DNA of 38,471 nucleotides from Aliitabrizicola sp031425325 (GCA_031425325.1 JANPJD010000252.1:1-38471), one strand, 5' to 3'; counted from the first letter of the stretch, positions 1-8,240 are shown. Made by a program: numbers and translations. The notes: a model not told the origin generated them from the sequence alone.

Positions 1-38
1 AAGTATCCCACGGGGGTCGGGGGTGTGAAACCCCCGCC
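1..38 (-). repeat. Hairpin element copy 1, likely terminator of the DUF475 gene
   Basis: Read on the plus strand this begins AAGTATCCCACGGGGG and is followed by a hairpin whose arms (18-23 and 31-36) enclose the loop TGTGAAA. The same 16-base block, the same loop and a longer stem recur at 31552-31592. The hairpin starts about 10 bases past the stop codon of the minus-strand DUF475 gene, so read on the minus strand it is placed like a transcription terminator. There is no U-tract after the stem; the conserved block follows instead. The copy touches the window edge, so its left end may be cut off. Confidence 0.6.
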
Positions 39-46
39 TCGCCCGA

Positions 47-1117
47 TCAGCCGAGCGCCTCGGGTTCCGCTTCCGCATGACGCCGGTTCCAGCGGATCGA
101 GGACCAGAGCGACACGCCGATCAGCGCGGCGCCGCCAAGGCCGGTCAGCACCTCGGGGATGTGGGTGATCGACTGCGCGTACATGATGACCGACAGGATC
201 AGGATCGCGTAGAATGCCCCGTGCTCCAGATAGCGGTACTGCGCCAGCGTGCCCTTCTCGACGAGCATGATCGTCATCGAGCGCACATACATCGCGCCGA
301 TGCCAAGGCCGATCGCGATGACGAACAGGTTCTGTGACAGCGCGAAGGCCCCGATCACCCCGTCGAAGCTGAACGAGGCGTCCAGCACCTCTAGGTAAAG
401 GAACGCGCCGATCCCGCCCTTGGCCGCCCCCGCGAGCGCCTCCTGCGAGGCGTCGAGCAGCCCGCCCAGCACCTCGACGAGCAGGAAGGTGAGAAGCCCG
501 TAGATCGCCGCGTTGATGAAGGTCTGCGCCTCATAGGGCTCCTGGAAGCGGGCGAAGACGAGGATCAGGCAGAGCACGAAGGCCACCTCGATCCCCCTGA
601 CGGTCGCGTACTGCGCCATCTTGGCCTCGATCCAGCCGACCCAGTGGACATCCTTCTCTTGGTCGAAGAAATAGCTCAGCCCGACCATCATGAGGAAGGT
701 GCCGCCGAAGGCCGCGATCGGCAGATGCGCTTCTTCCATGATGCGCGCGTATTCCTCGGGCCGGGCGGCGGCGAGAACCATCGCGTCGATCGGCCCGATC
801 TTTGCTGCGATCACGACGATGAGCAGCGGAAAGATAATCCGCATCCCGAAGACCGCGATGATGATGCCCCAGGTCAGGAAACGCTGCTGCCAGACCGGCT
901 GCATGTCCTTCAGCTTGTTGGCGTTGACGATGGCGTTGTCGAAGCTGAGCGAGATCTCGAGCACCGCAAGGACCGCCACGATGAAAAAGACCGTCAGTGT
1001 GCCGCTCACCGTGCCGGTCGTCTGCCAGCCGAGGAGTGCCCCGAGAGCCAGGCCGATTGCAGTAACGATGAAGGCCCAGCGGAAGTAGCGGAGCGTGGAC
1101 TGGGGCGCGTCTGTCAT
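47..1117 (-). CDS. DUF475 / TerC-like integral membrane protein
   Basis: The protein has 356 residues and many hydrophobic segments spread along its length. It carries two related acidic membrane motifs, SLSFDNAIVNA near the N-terminus and DASFSFDGVIGAF in the second half, which are typical of DUF475 proteins in the TerC superfamily. Some members of that superfamily export metal ions such as manganese; a specific substrate cannot be read from this sequence. I chose the ATG at 1117 because GGGAG lies about seven bases upstream of it. An in-frame TTG at 1132 would add five residues but has no comparable ribosome binding site. The gene lies downstream of pcs on the same strand and ends at a repeated hairpin element. 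Confidence 0.85.
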   Translation of the reverse strand: MTDAPQSTLRYFRWAFIVTAIGLALGALLGWQTTGTVSGTLTVFFIVAVLAVLEISLSFDNAIVNANKLKDMQPVWQQRFLTWGIIIAVFGMRIIFPLLIVVIAAKIGPIDAMVLAAARPEEYARIMEEAHLPIAAFGGTFLMMVGLSYFFDQEKDVHWVGWIEAKMAQYATVRGIEVAFVLCLILVFARFQEPYEAQTFINAAIYGLLTFLLVEVLGGLLDASQEALAGAAKGGIGAFLYLEVLDASFSFDGVIGAFALSQNLFVIAIGLGIGAMYVRSMTIMLVEKGTLAQYRYLEHGAFYAILILSVIMYAQSITHIPEVLTGLGGAALIGVSLWSSIRWNRRHAEAEPEALG

Positions 1118-1185
1118 GGCATCTCCCGGCAATGTGGCGGTTGAGGTCTGTGTGCGCCCCGGCGCCAGTTACTGTCCAACGCGGC

Positions 1186-1899
1186 TCAGGGCAAGCGGGG
1201 TCCGGCGGCAAGCCGGGGAAGCGCCTGCTGGGCGATCCCCGCCACGGCGAGGTAGACCGACGTGACGACGAGGCCCCAGTGCGCCCAGCTTTGCGGGTCG
1301 AAATCGACCCAGGCAGCCCAGCCAGCGAAGAACACCCAGCCCAGCGCCATCGGCAACGATACAAGGCGCCAGCGCTCGGTCCGTACAGGGTGGATGAACT
1401 TGAAGTTCATGAACATGGCGGCGGTCAGGGCGATCACGATGAACAGGATCACAAGCTCGTTCGGTTTCAGGGCGAACATCACGAGCACGACCATGTTCCA
1501 GCAGGCCGGAAACCCGGCAAAGGAGTAGTCCTTGGTCTTCATGCGCGTGTCGGCGAAGTAGATCACGCTGCCGTAGACGATGGCGATGATCACGAGCCAG
1601 CCGGGCCAGCCCGTCAGCAGCCCCGACTTGAAAAGGGCGTAAGCCGGGATGAACACATAAGTCAGGTAGTCGATGATCAGGTCCATGAGGACGCCGTCAT
1701 AGGTCGGCCAGTTCGACTTGACGTCGAAGCGACGCGCCAGCGGGCCGTCGAGGCCGTCCACGATCAGCGCGACCACGAGCCAGAGGAACATCAGGCTCCA
1801 CTTCTCCTCGACCGCGGCCAGCATGGCGAGCATCGACAGCACCGCACCCGTGGCGGTGAAGAGGTGAACGGACAGGGCTTTGACGCGGTCGGTCAGCAT
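1186..1899 (-). CDS. pcs: Phosphatidylcholine synthase
   Basis: This 237-residue polytopic membrane protein belongs to the CDP-alcohol phosphatidyltransferase family. It has the signature DG-x2-AR-x12-G-x3-D-x3-D, seen here as DGPLAR followed by GVLMD and IID. In the Pcs branch the enzyme condenses CDP-diacylglycerol with choline to give phosphatidylcholine and CMP. This is a bacterial one-step route common in Rhizobiales and Rhodobacterales that uses choline from the environment. Assignment to Pcs rather than another CDP-alcohol transferase rests on length and overall sequence character. The ATG at 1899 has a GAGGGG ribosome binding site directly upstream. The neighbouring xerC ends 48 bases upstream on the same strand, with no obvious functional link. 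Confidence 0.88.
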   Translation of the reverse strand: MLTDRVKALSVHLFTATGAVLSMLAMLAAVEEKWSLMFLWLVVALIVDGLDGPLARRFDVKSNWPTYDGVLMDLIIDYLTYVFIPAYALFKSGLLTGWPGWLVIIAIVYGSVIYFADTRMKTKDYSFAGFPACWNMVVLVMFALKPNELVILFIVIALTAAMFMNFKFIHPVRTERWRLVSLPMALGWVFFAGWAAWVDFDPQSWAHWGLVVTSVYLAVAGIAQQALPRLAAGPRLP

Positions 1900-1947
1900 C
1901 GGCCCCTCATAGCGGTTTCAGCGTCTGCCGCAATGCCCGAGGGGAGA

Positions 1948-2877
1948 TCAGGCGCGGGGGTGGGCCTTTTCATAGACCTCCATCAGCCGCGCGGCGTCGA
2001 CGGCTGTGTAGGTCTGGGTTGTCGAAAGCGAGGCATGGCCCAGAAGTTCCTGGATCGCCCGCAGGTCGCCGCCAGCCGACAGAAGGTGCGTCGCGAACGA
2101 GTGGCGCATGGCATGCGGAGTCGCCGTGGCGGGCAGCCCCAGCAGCGCGCGCGCCCGTTCCATCGCCTTGGCGATCAGGCGCGGGTTCAGCGCGCTGCCT
2201 TTCGCGCCGCGAAAGAGCGGCTCCGACGGCGCGAGGTCGAACGGCACCAGTGCCGCGTACCGCGCCACGGCGCTGCGCGCGGCGGGGATGACGGGCACGA
2301 TCCGCGTCTTGTCGCCTTTGCCCCGAATCCGCAGCGTCTCGGGCAATGGGGACTCGGCCCCGGTCAGGCCCAGCGCCTCGGAGATCCGCAGGCCGCAGCC
2401 GTAGAGCAGCGTGACCACCGCGGCATCGCGCGCGGCGATCCACCCTTCGGCCTGCTCGTCGACCGTAGCGATCATGTCGCGTGCGCCGTCCTCGGTCAGC
2501 GGGCGGGGCAGTTTGCGGCGGAACTTGGGGCCGCGCGTCGACAGGATCGTGGTCGCATCGACACCTTCGCGCTCGGCCAGCCAGGCGGTGAATCCCTTCA
2601 CCGCCGACAGTGCGCGCGCCATCGATCGGGGCCCAAGGCCGCGCTCGCGCTCATGCGCCATCCAGGCGCGCAGATCGCCCTGCGGCACCTGAACCAGCGC
2701 CGCCGTGCCCTCGGCCCCGCCCCGGTAATGGCCGAGGAAATCGAGCCAGCGGGTCACGTCGGCGGCATAGGCGGTGACGGTGTTGGCTGCCGCCCCGTCG
2801 AGTGCGCGCAGATGGGACAGCCAGTGCGCCAGCGCCGCCCGCTGCCCCGGCGAGATCGCCCCGAGGCCGGTCGTCAC
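1948..2877 (-). CDS. xerC: Tyrosine recombinase XerC
   Basis: This is a 309-residue site-specific tyrosine recombinase. With XerD it resolves chromosome dimers at dif near the replication terminus. The N-terminal SAM-like DNA-binding domain covers about residues 12-105 and the catalytic domain about 125-305. The catalytic set is visible: R164 in CGLRISEAL, the lysine of GKGDK (186-190), H255 and R258 in HAMRHSF, H281 in LGHASLSTTQ, and the nucleophile Y290. The start is a GTG whose last bases overlap the TGA stop of the DUF484 gene (GTGA), so the two genes are translationally coupled. A DUF484 gene next to xerC is also known from enterobacteria, which supports XerC over XerD. Confidence 0.92.
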   Translation of the reverse strand: MTTGLGAISPGQRAALAHWLSHLRALDGAAANTVTAYAADVTRWLDFLGHYRGGAEGTAALVQVPQGDLRAWMAHERERGLGPRSMARALSAVKGFTAWLAEREGVDATTILSTRGPKFRRKLPRPLTEDGARDMIATVDEQAEGWIAARDAAVVTLLYGCGLRISEALGLTGAESPLPETLRIRGKGDKTRIVPVIPAARSAVARYAALVPFDLAPSEPLFRGAKGSALNPRLIAKAMERARALLGLPATATPHAMRHSFATHLLSAGGDLRAIQELLGHASLSTTQTYTAVDAARLMEVYEKAHPRA

Positions 2878-3578
2878 GCGAGCCAGCGGCGCATTGCGCG
2901 CTCGAATACGCTGGCGAAGAACCCCAGAAGGTCGGTGCCCTGCATGGCCTTGAAGCGGTGCGGGTCATGCGCGCCAAGCGCCAGCATCGCGGGCAGACGC
3001 CCCGCGCCTAGGTCGAGGCGCAAAAGCGCCTCGGATCGGATTTCGGTTGCCTGTGCGCCGTACAAGCCAGCGCCCTCGGGCGGGGTGCGGCGCAGCGTCA
3101 CCGCACGGGCCGCGCCCGGCCGTGCGGCAGCCAGATAGCCCGCGACGAAGTCCGGTTCGGCGACATGCACCACCTCGCCGATGCGCCGCAGCGTCGGCTC
3201 GTCCGCCGGGCGCGTGCTTTCCAGGACAAGCCGGACGCAATCGACGCGCAGGGTCTGCGCCACCTCGGTGCCCAGGCCGCGCAGGAACCCGTCGAATTCG
3301 GTCGGATCGAGCAGTTGCAGCACCGCGCGATGCACCTGGTTCGTGCCCGCAAGGTTCTCGTAGGCGGCGGCGATCACCGAGCGGTGCGTATCCTCGAGCC
3401 GGTCGAGGCGCGCTTCCATCCGGCTCATGGCGATGCCGCGCAGATCGACGACGTTCTCGCCCATCGCGCGTTCATTCGCGGCGACGAGCGCCGCCATGAC
3501 ATCGCGATCCTCCAGGATCGCTTCCGGCTCGGACAGGATCACGTCGCGCAGGTCCTGCCCGATCATCGCATTGGTCAC
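2874..3578 (-). CDS. DUF484 family protein (GAF-like)
   Basis: A soluble protein of about 234 residues with the DUF484 pattern. The N-terminal helix has the form DLRDVILSEPEAILEDRDVM. A coiled segment around residues 45-75 contains RMEARLDRLEDTHRSVI. The C-terminal part resembles a GAF domain. The molecular role of the family is not established. I prefer the GTG at 3578 because CGGAG sits six bases upstream and the resulting N-terminus fits the family; a GTG at 3596 would add six residues. The stop overlaps the xerC start by four bases, so the two proteins are probably made together. Upstream is the terminator of the transaldolase gene, so this gene is likely the first of its own transcript. 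Confidence 0.82.
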   Translation of the reverse strand: MTNAMIGQDLRDVILSEPEAILEDRDVMAALVAANERAMGENVVDLRGIAMSRMEARLDRLEDTHRSVIAAAYENLAGTNQVHRAVLQLLDPTEFDGFLRGLGTEVAQTLRVDCVRLVLESTRPADEPTLRRIGEVVHVAEPDFVAGYLAAARPGAARAVTLRRTPPEGAGLYGAQATEIRSEALLRLDLGAGRLPAMLALGAHDPHRFKAMQGTDLLGFFASVFERAMRRWLA

Positions 3579-3695
3579 GAGGGTCTCCGTCCGCACGTCT
3601 GCCGCATCAGTCTGGCAACCCTACACAAACTGCCCGACGAATGCCGCTGCTTTGCGGCCACAGTTGGGGAAAGATGGGCCGAAAACACGGGCCGG

Positions 3696-3735
3696 AAAAG
3701 ACGGGCGGGGAAAGGGAGACCTGCCCCGCCCCGTC
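3696..3735 (-). terminator. Intrinsic terminator of the transaldolase gene
   Basis: On the minus strand, just past the stop at 3739, a GC-rich hairpin forms between 3700-3710 and 3723-3735 (GACGGGCGGGG against GCCCCGCCCCGTC read on plus, with one bulge). It is followed by TTTT on the minus strand (AAAA at 3696-3699). This is the form of a Rho-independent terminator. Confidence 0.65.
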
Positions 3736-3738
3736 CGA

Positions 3739-4392
3739 TCAGAGAATCTTCTGCCCGGTCTTGGCCCAGTCGGCGTTGAACTGCTCCAGCCCCTTGTCGG
3801 TCAGCGGATGGCTCGCCAGCGCCTTGATGACGGCGGGGGGTGCCGTGATGACATCCGCACCGATCATCGCGCACATGCTGACGTGATTGGCCGACCGGAT
3901 CGAGGCGGCGAGGATCTCGGTCTTGAAGTCGTAATTGTCGTAGATGGTCCTGATGTCCGAGATCAGCTCGAGCCCGTCCATGTTGATGTCGTCGAGCCGG
4001 CCGACGAAGGGGCTGATATAGGTGGCCCCCGCCTTGGCCGCGATCAGCGCCTGGTTGGCCGAGAAGCAGAGTGTGACGTTGACCTTCAGCCCGTCATTCG
4101 ACAGCGTCTTGCAGGTTCGCAGGCCGTCCCAGGTCAGCGGCACCTTGACGACGATGTTCGGCGCGATGTCCGCAAGCTTGCGCCCTTCGGCGATCATGTC
4201 GTCCGCCTTCATCGCGACCACCTCGGCCGAAACGGGGCCGGGGACGAGAGCGCAGATTTCCTTGGTGACCTCGAGGATGTTGCGGCCCGATTTCAGGATG
4301 AGCGACGGGTTCGTGGTGACACCGTCGACCATGCCCAGCGCGTGGAGTTCGGCGATGGCATCGACGTCGGCAGTATCGACAAAGAATTTCAT
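3739..4392 (-). CDS. fsa: Transaldolase / fructose-6-phosphate aldolase family
   Basis: This 217-residue TIM-barrel enzyme is of the short TalC/Fsa type. It begins MKFFVDTAD, has GVTTNPSL at 24-31, and the Schiff-base lysine is K83 in VVKVPLT. The motif ISPFVGRLDD follows in the middle of the protein. Family members either transfer a dihydroxyacetone unit in the non-oxidative pentose phosphate pathway or cleave fructose 6-phosphate; sequence alone does not settle which activity applies here. The length matches the short subfamily (about 215-220 residues), not the 315-residue TalB type. The ATG at 4392 has AAGGA about nine bases upstream. A longer in-frame reading extends far upstream, but it runs antisense through priA and is not real. 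The gene diverges from priA across 90 bases. Confidence 0.9.
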   Translation of the reverse strand: MKFFVDTADVDAIAELHALGMVDGVTTNPSLILKSGRNILEVTKEICALVPGPVSAEVVAMKADDMIAEGRKLADIAPNIVVKVPLTWDGLRTCKTLSNDGLKVNVTLCFSANQALIAAKAGATYISPFVGRLDDINMDGLELISDIRTIYDNYDFKTEILAASIRSANHVSMCAMIGADVITAPPAVIKALASHPLTDKGLEQFNADWAKTGQKIL

Positions 4393-4482
4393 GGCGGCTT
4401 CGTCCTTAAAGGCGGGGTTGCGGGGAATGCGGCACCGTATTAGCGCAACACGGATGCAGACGATAGATGGGGTCGGCGCGCG

Positions 4483-6684
4483 GTGACGGAAGCGGTGTAT
4501 TCCGAAGGCGCGCGCATCGGTGTGGTAACGACCGAGTCGATGGGCGGAATGTTCCGTCTGCTCGACTACCTTGCCCCCGAAGGCGGCTGCGGCACCGGCG
4601 ATTTCGTCGAGGTGCCGCTTGGGCCGCGCCGCATCCTGGGGGTTGTCTGGGGGCCGGGCGAGGGGGCGATCGACATGGCCCGCCTGCGGGCCGTTGCCCG
4701 CGTGCTGCCCGTGCCTCCGATGCGCGCCGAGTTGCGAGCCTTCCTTGCGCGGGCCGCCGACTATACACTCACACCTCTGCCCGCCATGCTGCGCCTTGCC
4801 ACGCGCGCCCCCGGCCTGGGCGATCCGCCGTCGATGCGCCGCGTCCTCCGGCTGGCCGAGAACATGCCCCAGCGGATGACCGATGCCCGCACGCGGGTGA
4901 TCGCCGTGCTGGAAGAGTTCGGCGGGGCTGCGGTCACACTGGCCGAGCTTGCGGCGCAGGCGGGGGTGGGGCCGGGCGTCATCAAGGGGCTGGTCAAGGC
5001 CGGCGCGCTGGTCGAGGAGGACGCACCCCGCGACCTTCCCTATCCGCGCCTCGACCCCGACCTGCCGGGCGTCACGCTGGCAGGCGAGCAGATCGCTGCC
5101 GCCGATGCGCTGATCGCGGGTGTGGCGCTGGGCGGCTATGGGGCGACGCTGCTCAAGGGCGTCACCGGCTCGGGCAAGACCGAGGTCTATCTCGAGGCGG
5201 TCGCGGAAGCCTTCCGCGCCGGACGGCAGGCCCTTGTGCTGCTGCCCGAGATCGCGCTGACGGCCGAGTTCCTGACGCGAGTCGAGGCGCGGTTCGGCGC
5301 GCGGCCCGCCGAATGGCATTCGGGCGTCACGGTGACCGAACGACGGCGCGTCTGGCGCATGGTGGCCGAGGGGCAGGCGCAGTTCGTGGTCGGCGCACGC
5401 TCGGCCCTGTTCCTGCCATTCCGCGAGCTGGGCCTGATCGTCGTCGATGAGGAACATGACGGCAGCTATAAGCAGGAGGAAGGCGTCCTCTACAACGCGC
5501 GCGACATGGCGGTGCTGCGCGCGGCGATCTGCGGCGCCCCCGTGGTGCTCGCCTCGGCCACGCCGTCGCTGGAAAGCTGGGCCAATGCAGAGGCGGGCAA
5601 GTATGCGCGTCTCGACCTCGGCTCGCGCTTTGGCGTGGCGGAATTGCCCGAGATGCAGGCGATCGACATGCGCGCCGAGACGCTGCCCGCCAGCCGCTGG
5701 ATCTCGCCGACGCTCGCGCGGGCGGTTGAGGCGCGGGTCGCGGCGGGCGAGCAGGCGATGCTGTTCCTGAACCGCCGCGGCTACGCGCCCGTCACGCTTT
5801 GCCGGGCCTGCGGGCACCAGATCGGCTGCGACGATTGCGATGCGCGGATGGTCGAGCACCGGTTCCTCAAGCGCCTGGTGTGCCACCAGTGCGGGGCGAC
5901 GAAGCCGATGCCGCTCGCCTGCCCCGCCTGCAAGGTCGAAGGCAAGATGGCCCCGGTCGGGCCGGGGGTGGAGCGGTTGGCCGAAGAGGTGGCCGAGCGC
6001 TTTCCCGCTGCGCGCGTGGCGGTCCTGTCGTCGGACCTCTTCGGCTCGGCCCGCGCGCTGAAGGACCAGATCGCCGTGATTGCTCAGGGTGGGGCAGACA
6101 TCGTGATCGGCACGCAGATCGTGGCCAAAGGGCACAACTTTCCGCACCTGACGCTGGTAGGGGTGATCGACGCCGACCTCGGCTTGCAAGGGTCCGACCT
6201 GCGGGCGGCAGAGAAGACCTTCCAACTCATGCGGCAGGTCGCGGGCCGCGCGGGGCGGGCCGAGAAGAAGGGTGTCGCGATGCTTCAGACCTTCCAGCCC
6301 GAGCATCCGGTCATCCGCGCCATTCTGGGCGGTGACGAAGAGGCGTTCTGGCGGGCCGAGGCGGCCGAGCGCCGAGCGGCCGGCGTGCCGCCCTATGGGC
6401 GCATGGCCGGGGTCATCCTGTCCTCGCCCGACGTGGCGCAGGTGTTCGACGTGGCGGGCGAACTTGCGCGGCGTGACGGCCCGCTGCGCGCGGTGGGCGC
6501 GCAGGTCTATGGTCCGGCCCCTGCGCCCATCGCGCGAGTGCGCGGCCGGCACCGGGTGCGCCTGCTGGTGAAGGCGGGAAAGACTGTGCCGTTGCAGGCA
6601 GCGCTGGCCGCCTGGGTCGCGCAGGTGCGGCTTCCTTCCAACGTCCGGCTGGCGGTCGACATCGACCCGCAGAGTTTTCTTTAG
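4483..6684 (+). CDS. priA: Primosomal protein N' (replication restart helicase PriA)
   Basis: PriA is a superfamily 2 DNA helicase that recognises stalled forks and reloads the replisome. The protein has 733 residues, the usual family length. The N-terminal DNA-binding domain covers roughly 1-200. Walker A is GVTGSGKT with K232, and the DEEH box is at 322-325. A zinc-binding insertion contains eight cysteines at 440, 443, 449, 452, 467, 470, 480 and 483. Helicase motifs V and VI follow, with GTQIVAKGHNFPHLTLV and RQVAGRAGR. The start is a GTG at 4483 with only a weak ribosome binding site; no better start lies nearby. The gene stands alone, divergent from the transaldolase gene. Confidence 0.95.
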   Translation: MTEAVYSEGARIGVVTTESMGGMFRLLDYLAPEGGCGTGDFVEVPLGPRRILGVVWGPGEGAIDMARLRAVARVLPVPPMRAELRAFLARAADYTLTPLPAMLRLATRAPGLGDPPSMRRVLRLAENMPQRMTDARTRVIAVLEEFGGAAVTLAELAAQAGVGPGVIKGLVKAGALVEEDAPRDLPYPRLDPDLPGVTLAGEQIAAADALIAGVALGGYGATLLKGVTGSGKTEVYLEAVAEAFRAGRQALVLLPEIALTAEFLTRVEARFGARPAEWHSGVTVTERRRVWRMVAEGQAQFVVGARSALFLPFRELGLIVVDEEHDGSYKQEEGVLYNARDMAVLRAAICGAPVVLASATPSLESWANAEAGKYARLDLGSRFGVAELPEMQAIDMRAETLPASRWISPTLARAVEARVAAGEQAMLFLNRRGYAPVTLCRACGHQIGCDDCDARMVEHRFLKRLVCHQCGATKPMPLACPACKVEGKMAPVGPGVERLAEEVAERFPAARVAVLSSDLFGSARALKDQIAVIAQGGADIVIGTQIVAKGHNFPHLTLVGVIDADLGLQGSDLRAAEKTFQLMRQVAGRAGRAEKKGVAMLQTFQPEHPVIRAILGGDEEAFWRAEAAERRAAGVPPYGRMAGVILSSPDVAQVFDVAGELARRDGPLRAVGAQVYGPAPAPIARVRGRHRVRLLVKAGKTVPLQAALAAWVAQVRLPSNVRLAVDIDPQSFL

Positions 6685-6769
6685 CGCGCTTGCACGTGCC
6701 GACCTTGATCAGAGCATTCCAAGGTGGGTGCGTGAGCACCGCACGCACAGAACGCACGCAAGGACGCTG

Positions 6770-6862
6770 ATGCCGAAAGCTGGGGCTGCCGCCGATCCCG
6801 TGGAGCTGCAGCAGCAGGGCTATCCGCCCCCGGCTACTCCGCAGGCCAGGCTCGCGGCTTGA
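6770..6862 (+). CDS. Possible 30-residue small protein between priA and prmA
   Basis: An ATG at 6770 opens a 30-codon frame ending in TGA at 6862. It has AAGGA six bases upstream of the ATG, a better ribosome binding site than priA has. The product would be rich in Ala, Pro and Gln, without a membrane segment or recognisable motif. Short frames are frequent in GC-rich DNA, so this may be chance. No relatives can be judged from sequence alone. Confidence 0.22.
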   Translation: MPKAGAAADPVELQQQGYPPPATPQARLAA

Positions 6863-6887
6863 CGGGTGGGTGTCCGACGGATACCCC
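6859..6887 (+). promoter_or_regulatory. Possible sigma70-like promoter of prmA
   Basis: TTGACG (6859-6864) matches the -35 consensus at five of six positions. Seventeen bases later is TACCCC (6882-6887), a poor -10 element. Its position 24 bases before the ATG at 6912 fits prmA and would place the upstream GTG at 6870 outside the transcript. Confidence 0.3.
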
Positions 6888-6911
6888 GCCCTGAACCATC
6901 CGGGGACCGCC

Positions 6912-7781
6912 ATGCCCACCTTCACCGCCCTTACCACCCTGCCCGGACAGGACGCCGCCGAAGCGCTGGCCGAGGCGATGGAGGACCTGTCGCCCGAGCC
7001 TACCGGCGTCGGCGTCTTCGAGATCGAGGATGGATCGGGCTTGTGGGAGGTTGGCGGCTACTTCCTCGAGTCGCCGGACGAGATTGCGCTGCTGCTTCTC
7101 GCTGCGGCATGGGGGGCGCAGCCCTTCGTGCTGTCGGAACTGCCCGAGATCGACTGGGTCGCCAAGGTCCGGCGCGAGTTGTCGCCCGTCGAGGCGGGGC
7201 GCTTCTTCGTGTACGGCAGCCATGATGCCGACAAGGTGCCGCCGGGCCGCATCCCCCTGCTGATCGAGGCGACGGTGGCCTTTGGCACCGGACACCACGG
7301 CACGACGCTTGGCTGCCTGCGGGCGCTCGACCGGATGGTCGAGGCGGGCATCGTGGCGAACAACGTGGCCGACATCGGCTGCGGCACCGCCGTGCTCGCC
7401 ATGGCGGCGGCGCGGGTCTGGCCCAATCCGGTCATCGCGTCGGACATCGACGAGGTTGCCGTCGAGGTGGCGCGCGCCAATGCCGAGGTGAATGGTCTGG
7501 CCGACCGGATCGTCTGTCTCGAGGCGGCGGGCTTTGATCATCCGCAGATCGCAGCGGCAGCGCCCTTCGACCTGGTGTTCGCCAACATCCTGAAAGGTCC
7601 GCTGGTCGATCTTGCGCCCGATATGGCGCGCCGTCTGGCCATCGGAGGCCGGGCGATCCTGTCGGGTCTGCTGGTGGTGCAGGCCGAGGCGATCCTTGCC
7701 GCCTATGCCGAGGCCGGACTCGTGGAGGACGCGCGCGAGGATATCGGCGAGTGGTCGACACTGGTTCTGCGCCGCAGCTGA
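6912..7781 (+). CDS. prmA: Ribosomal protein L11 methyltransferase PrmA
   Basis: PrmA is an S-adenosylmethionine-dependent enzyme that trimethylates lysines and the N-terminus of ribosomal protein L11. This version has 289 residues, close to the E. coli protein (293). The N-terminal substrate-recognition domain covers about 1-100. The Rossmann methyltransferase core includes ADIGCGTAVL (D154 onward), the acidic loop SDIDEVAV, and FANILKGPL, which corresponds to the family's catalytic N-x-L-x-x-P region. I chose the ATG at 6912 because GGGGA lies five bases upstream; a GTG at 6870 would add 14 residues of atypical sequence. It lies between priA and a small membrane-protein gene and is probably transcribed separately. 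Confidence 0.9.
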   Translation: MPTFTALTTLPGQDAAEALAEAMEDLSPEPTGVGVFEIEDGSGLWEVGGYFLESPDEIALLLLAAAWGAQPFVLSELPEIDWVAKVRRELSPVEAGRFFVYGSHDADKVPPGRIPLLIEATVAFGTGHHGTTLGCLRALDRMVEAGIVANNVADIGCGTAVLAMAAARVWPNPVIASDIDEVAVEVARANAEVNGLADRIVCLEAAGFDHPQIAAAAPFDLVFANILKGPLVDLAPDMARRLAIGGRAILSGLLVVQAEAILAAYAEAGLVEDAREDIGEWSTLVLRRS

Positions 7782-7871
7782 CCATCTTTCCGCCCCGATT
7801 GCCCAATTTTCGCCACATTCGAATTGTAACAAAAAGCTTGGGCGGGGGCCTAAAGTGTTCGGAGTGCGATC

Positions 7872-8216
7872 TTGGCCGACCCCAATCTCCATGATTTTTA
7901 TGGTCGTATCTCGCGCATCGAGGCTGCAAAGTCGGGTGGGCGTGTCGTCGCCGCGACCTTTGGTCCTGCAGACGCGATGCAGCATAGCAAGCCGCAAACC
8001 CGGCGGCTTCACTACATCAAGCCGATCTTCCTGGCTGTGCTTCTGGCCCTGATGGTCAAGGGCGCGATCCATTACAAGGTAGGCGCTGCCACCTATGACC
8101 AGCGTGTTGCGTCGCTTGCTGCAGGTGACGGGCTGGACCTGGTCGGGGCCTGGCTGATGCAGGCCGATCCCGCGACGCTTTTCGTGTCGGACTTCATCCG
8201 CGAGATGACGCGCTGA
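7872..8216 (+). CDS. Small single-membrane-segment protein of unknown function
   Basis: The product has 114 residues and I do not recognise a family. The first 45 residues are polar and mixed in charge. A hydrophobic helix at about 49-65 (IFLAVLLALMVKGAI) is followed by a roughly 45-residue tail with conserved-looking aromatic and acidic positions (YDQRVASL, WLMQADP). One membrane crossing is likely. The start is a TTG; GGAG at 7861-7864 stands seven bases before it, and no ATG or GTG gives as good a fit. The gene ends at a bidirectional hairpin shared with the convergent DUF1127 gene. An A+T-rich stretch (about 7805-7840) upstream may hold its promoter, but no clear -35/-10 pair is visible. 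Confidence 0.65.
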   Translation: MADPNLHDFYGRISRIEAAKSGGRVVAATFGPADAMQHSKPQTRRLHYIKPIFLAVLLALMVKGAIHYKVGAATYDQRVASLAAGDGLDLVGAWLMQADPATLFVSDFIREMTR

Positions 8217-8240
8217 CCAACGGCTTGGCCGGAAATGCCA

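Noticed and set aside
1906..1933. TTGCGG-16-TATGAG on the minus strand before pcs
   Set aside because: The -10 element would end about six bases before the ATG, putting initiation at or inside the start codon, while pcs has a normal GAGGGG ribosome binding site in that same stretch.
1132..3138. A 668-codon open frame on the plus strand
   Set aside because: It is antisense to pcs, xerC and the DUF484 gene, all of which have strong motif support, and its product has no recognisable domain and shadow-like composition.
3739..6552. A 937-codon open frame on the minus strand
   Set aside because: Only the last 217 codons are a real gene (transaldolase). The upstream part is antisense to priA and has an Arg/His/Gly-rich composition typical of shadow frames in GC-rich DNA.
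6728..6748. Hairpin GTGCGTG/CACGCAC as a priA terminator
   Set aside because: The stem is only seven base pairs, no T-tract follows, and repeats of ACGCAC nearby allow other pairings.
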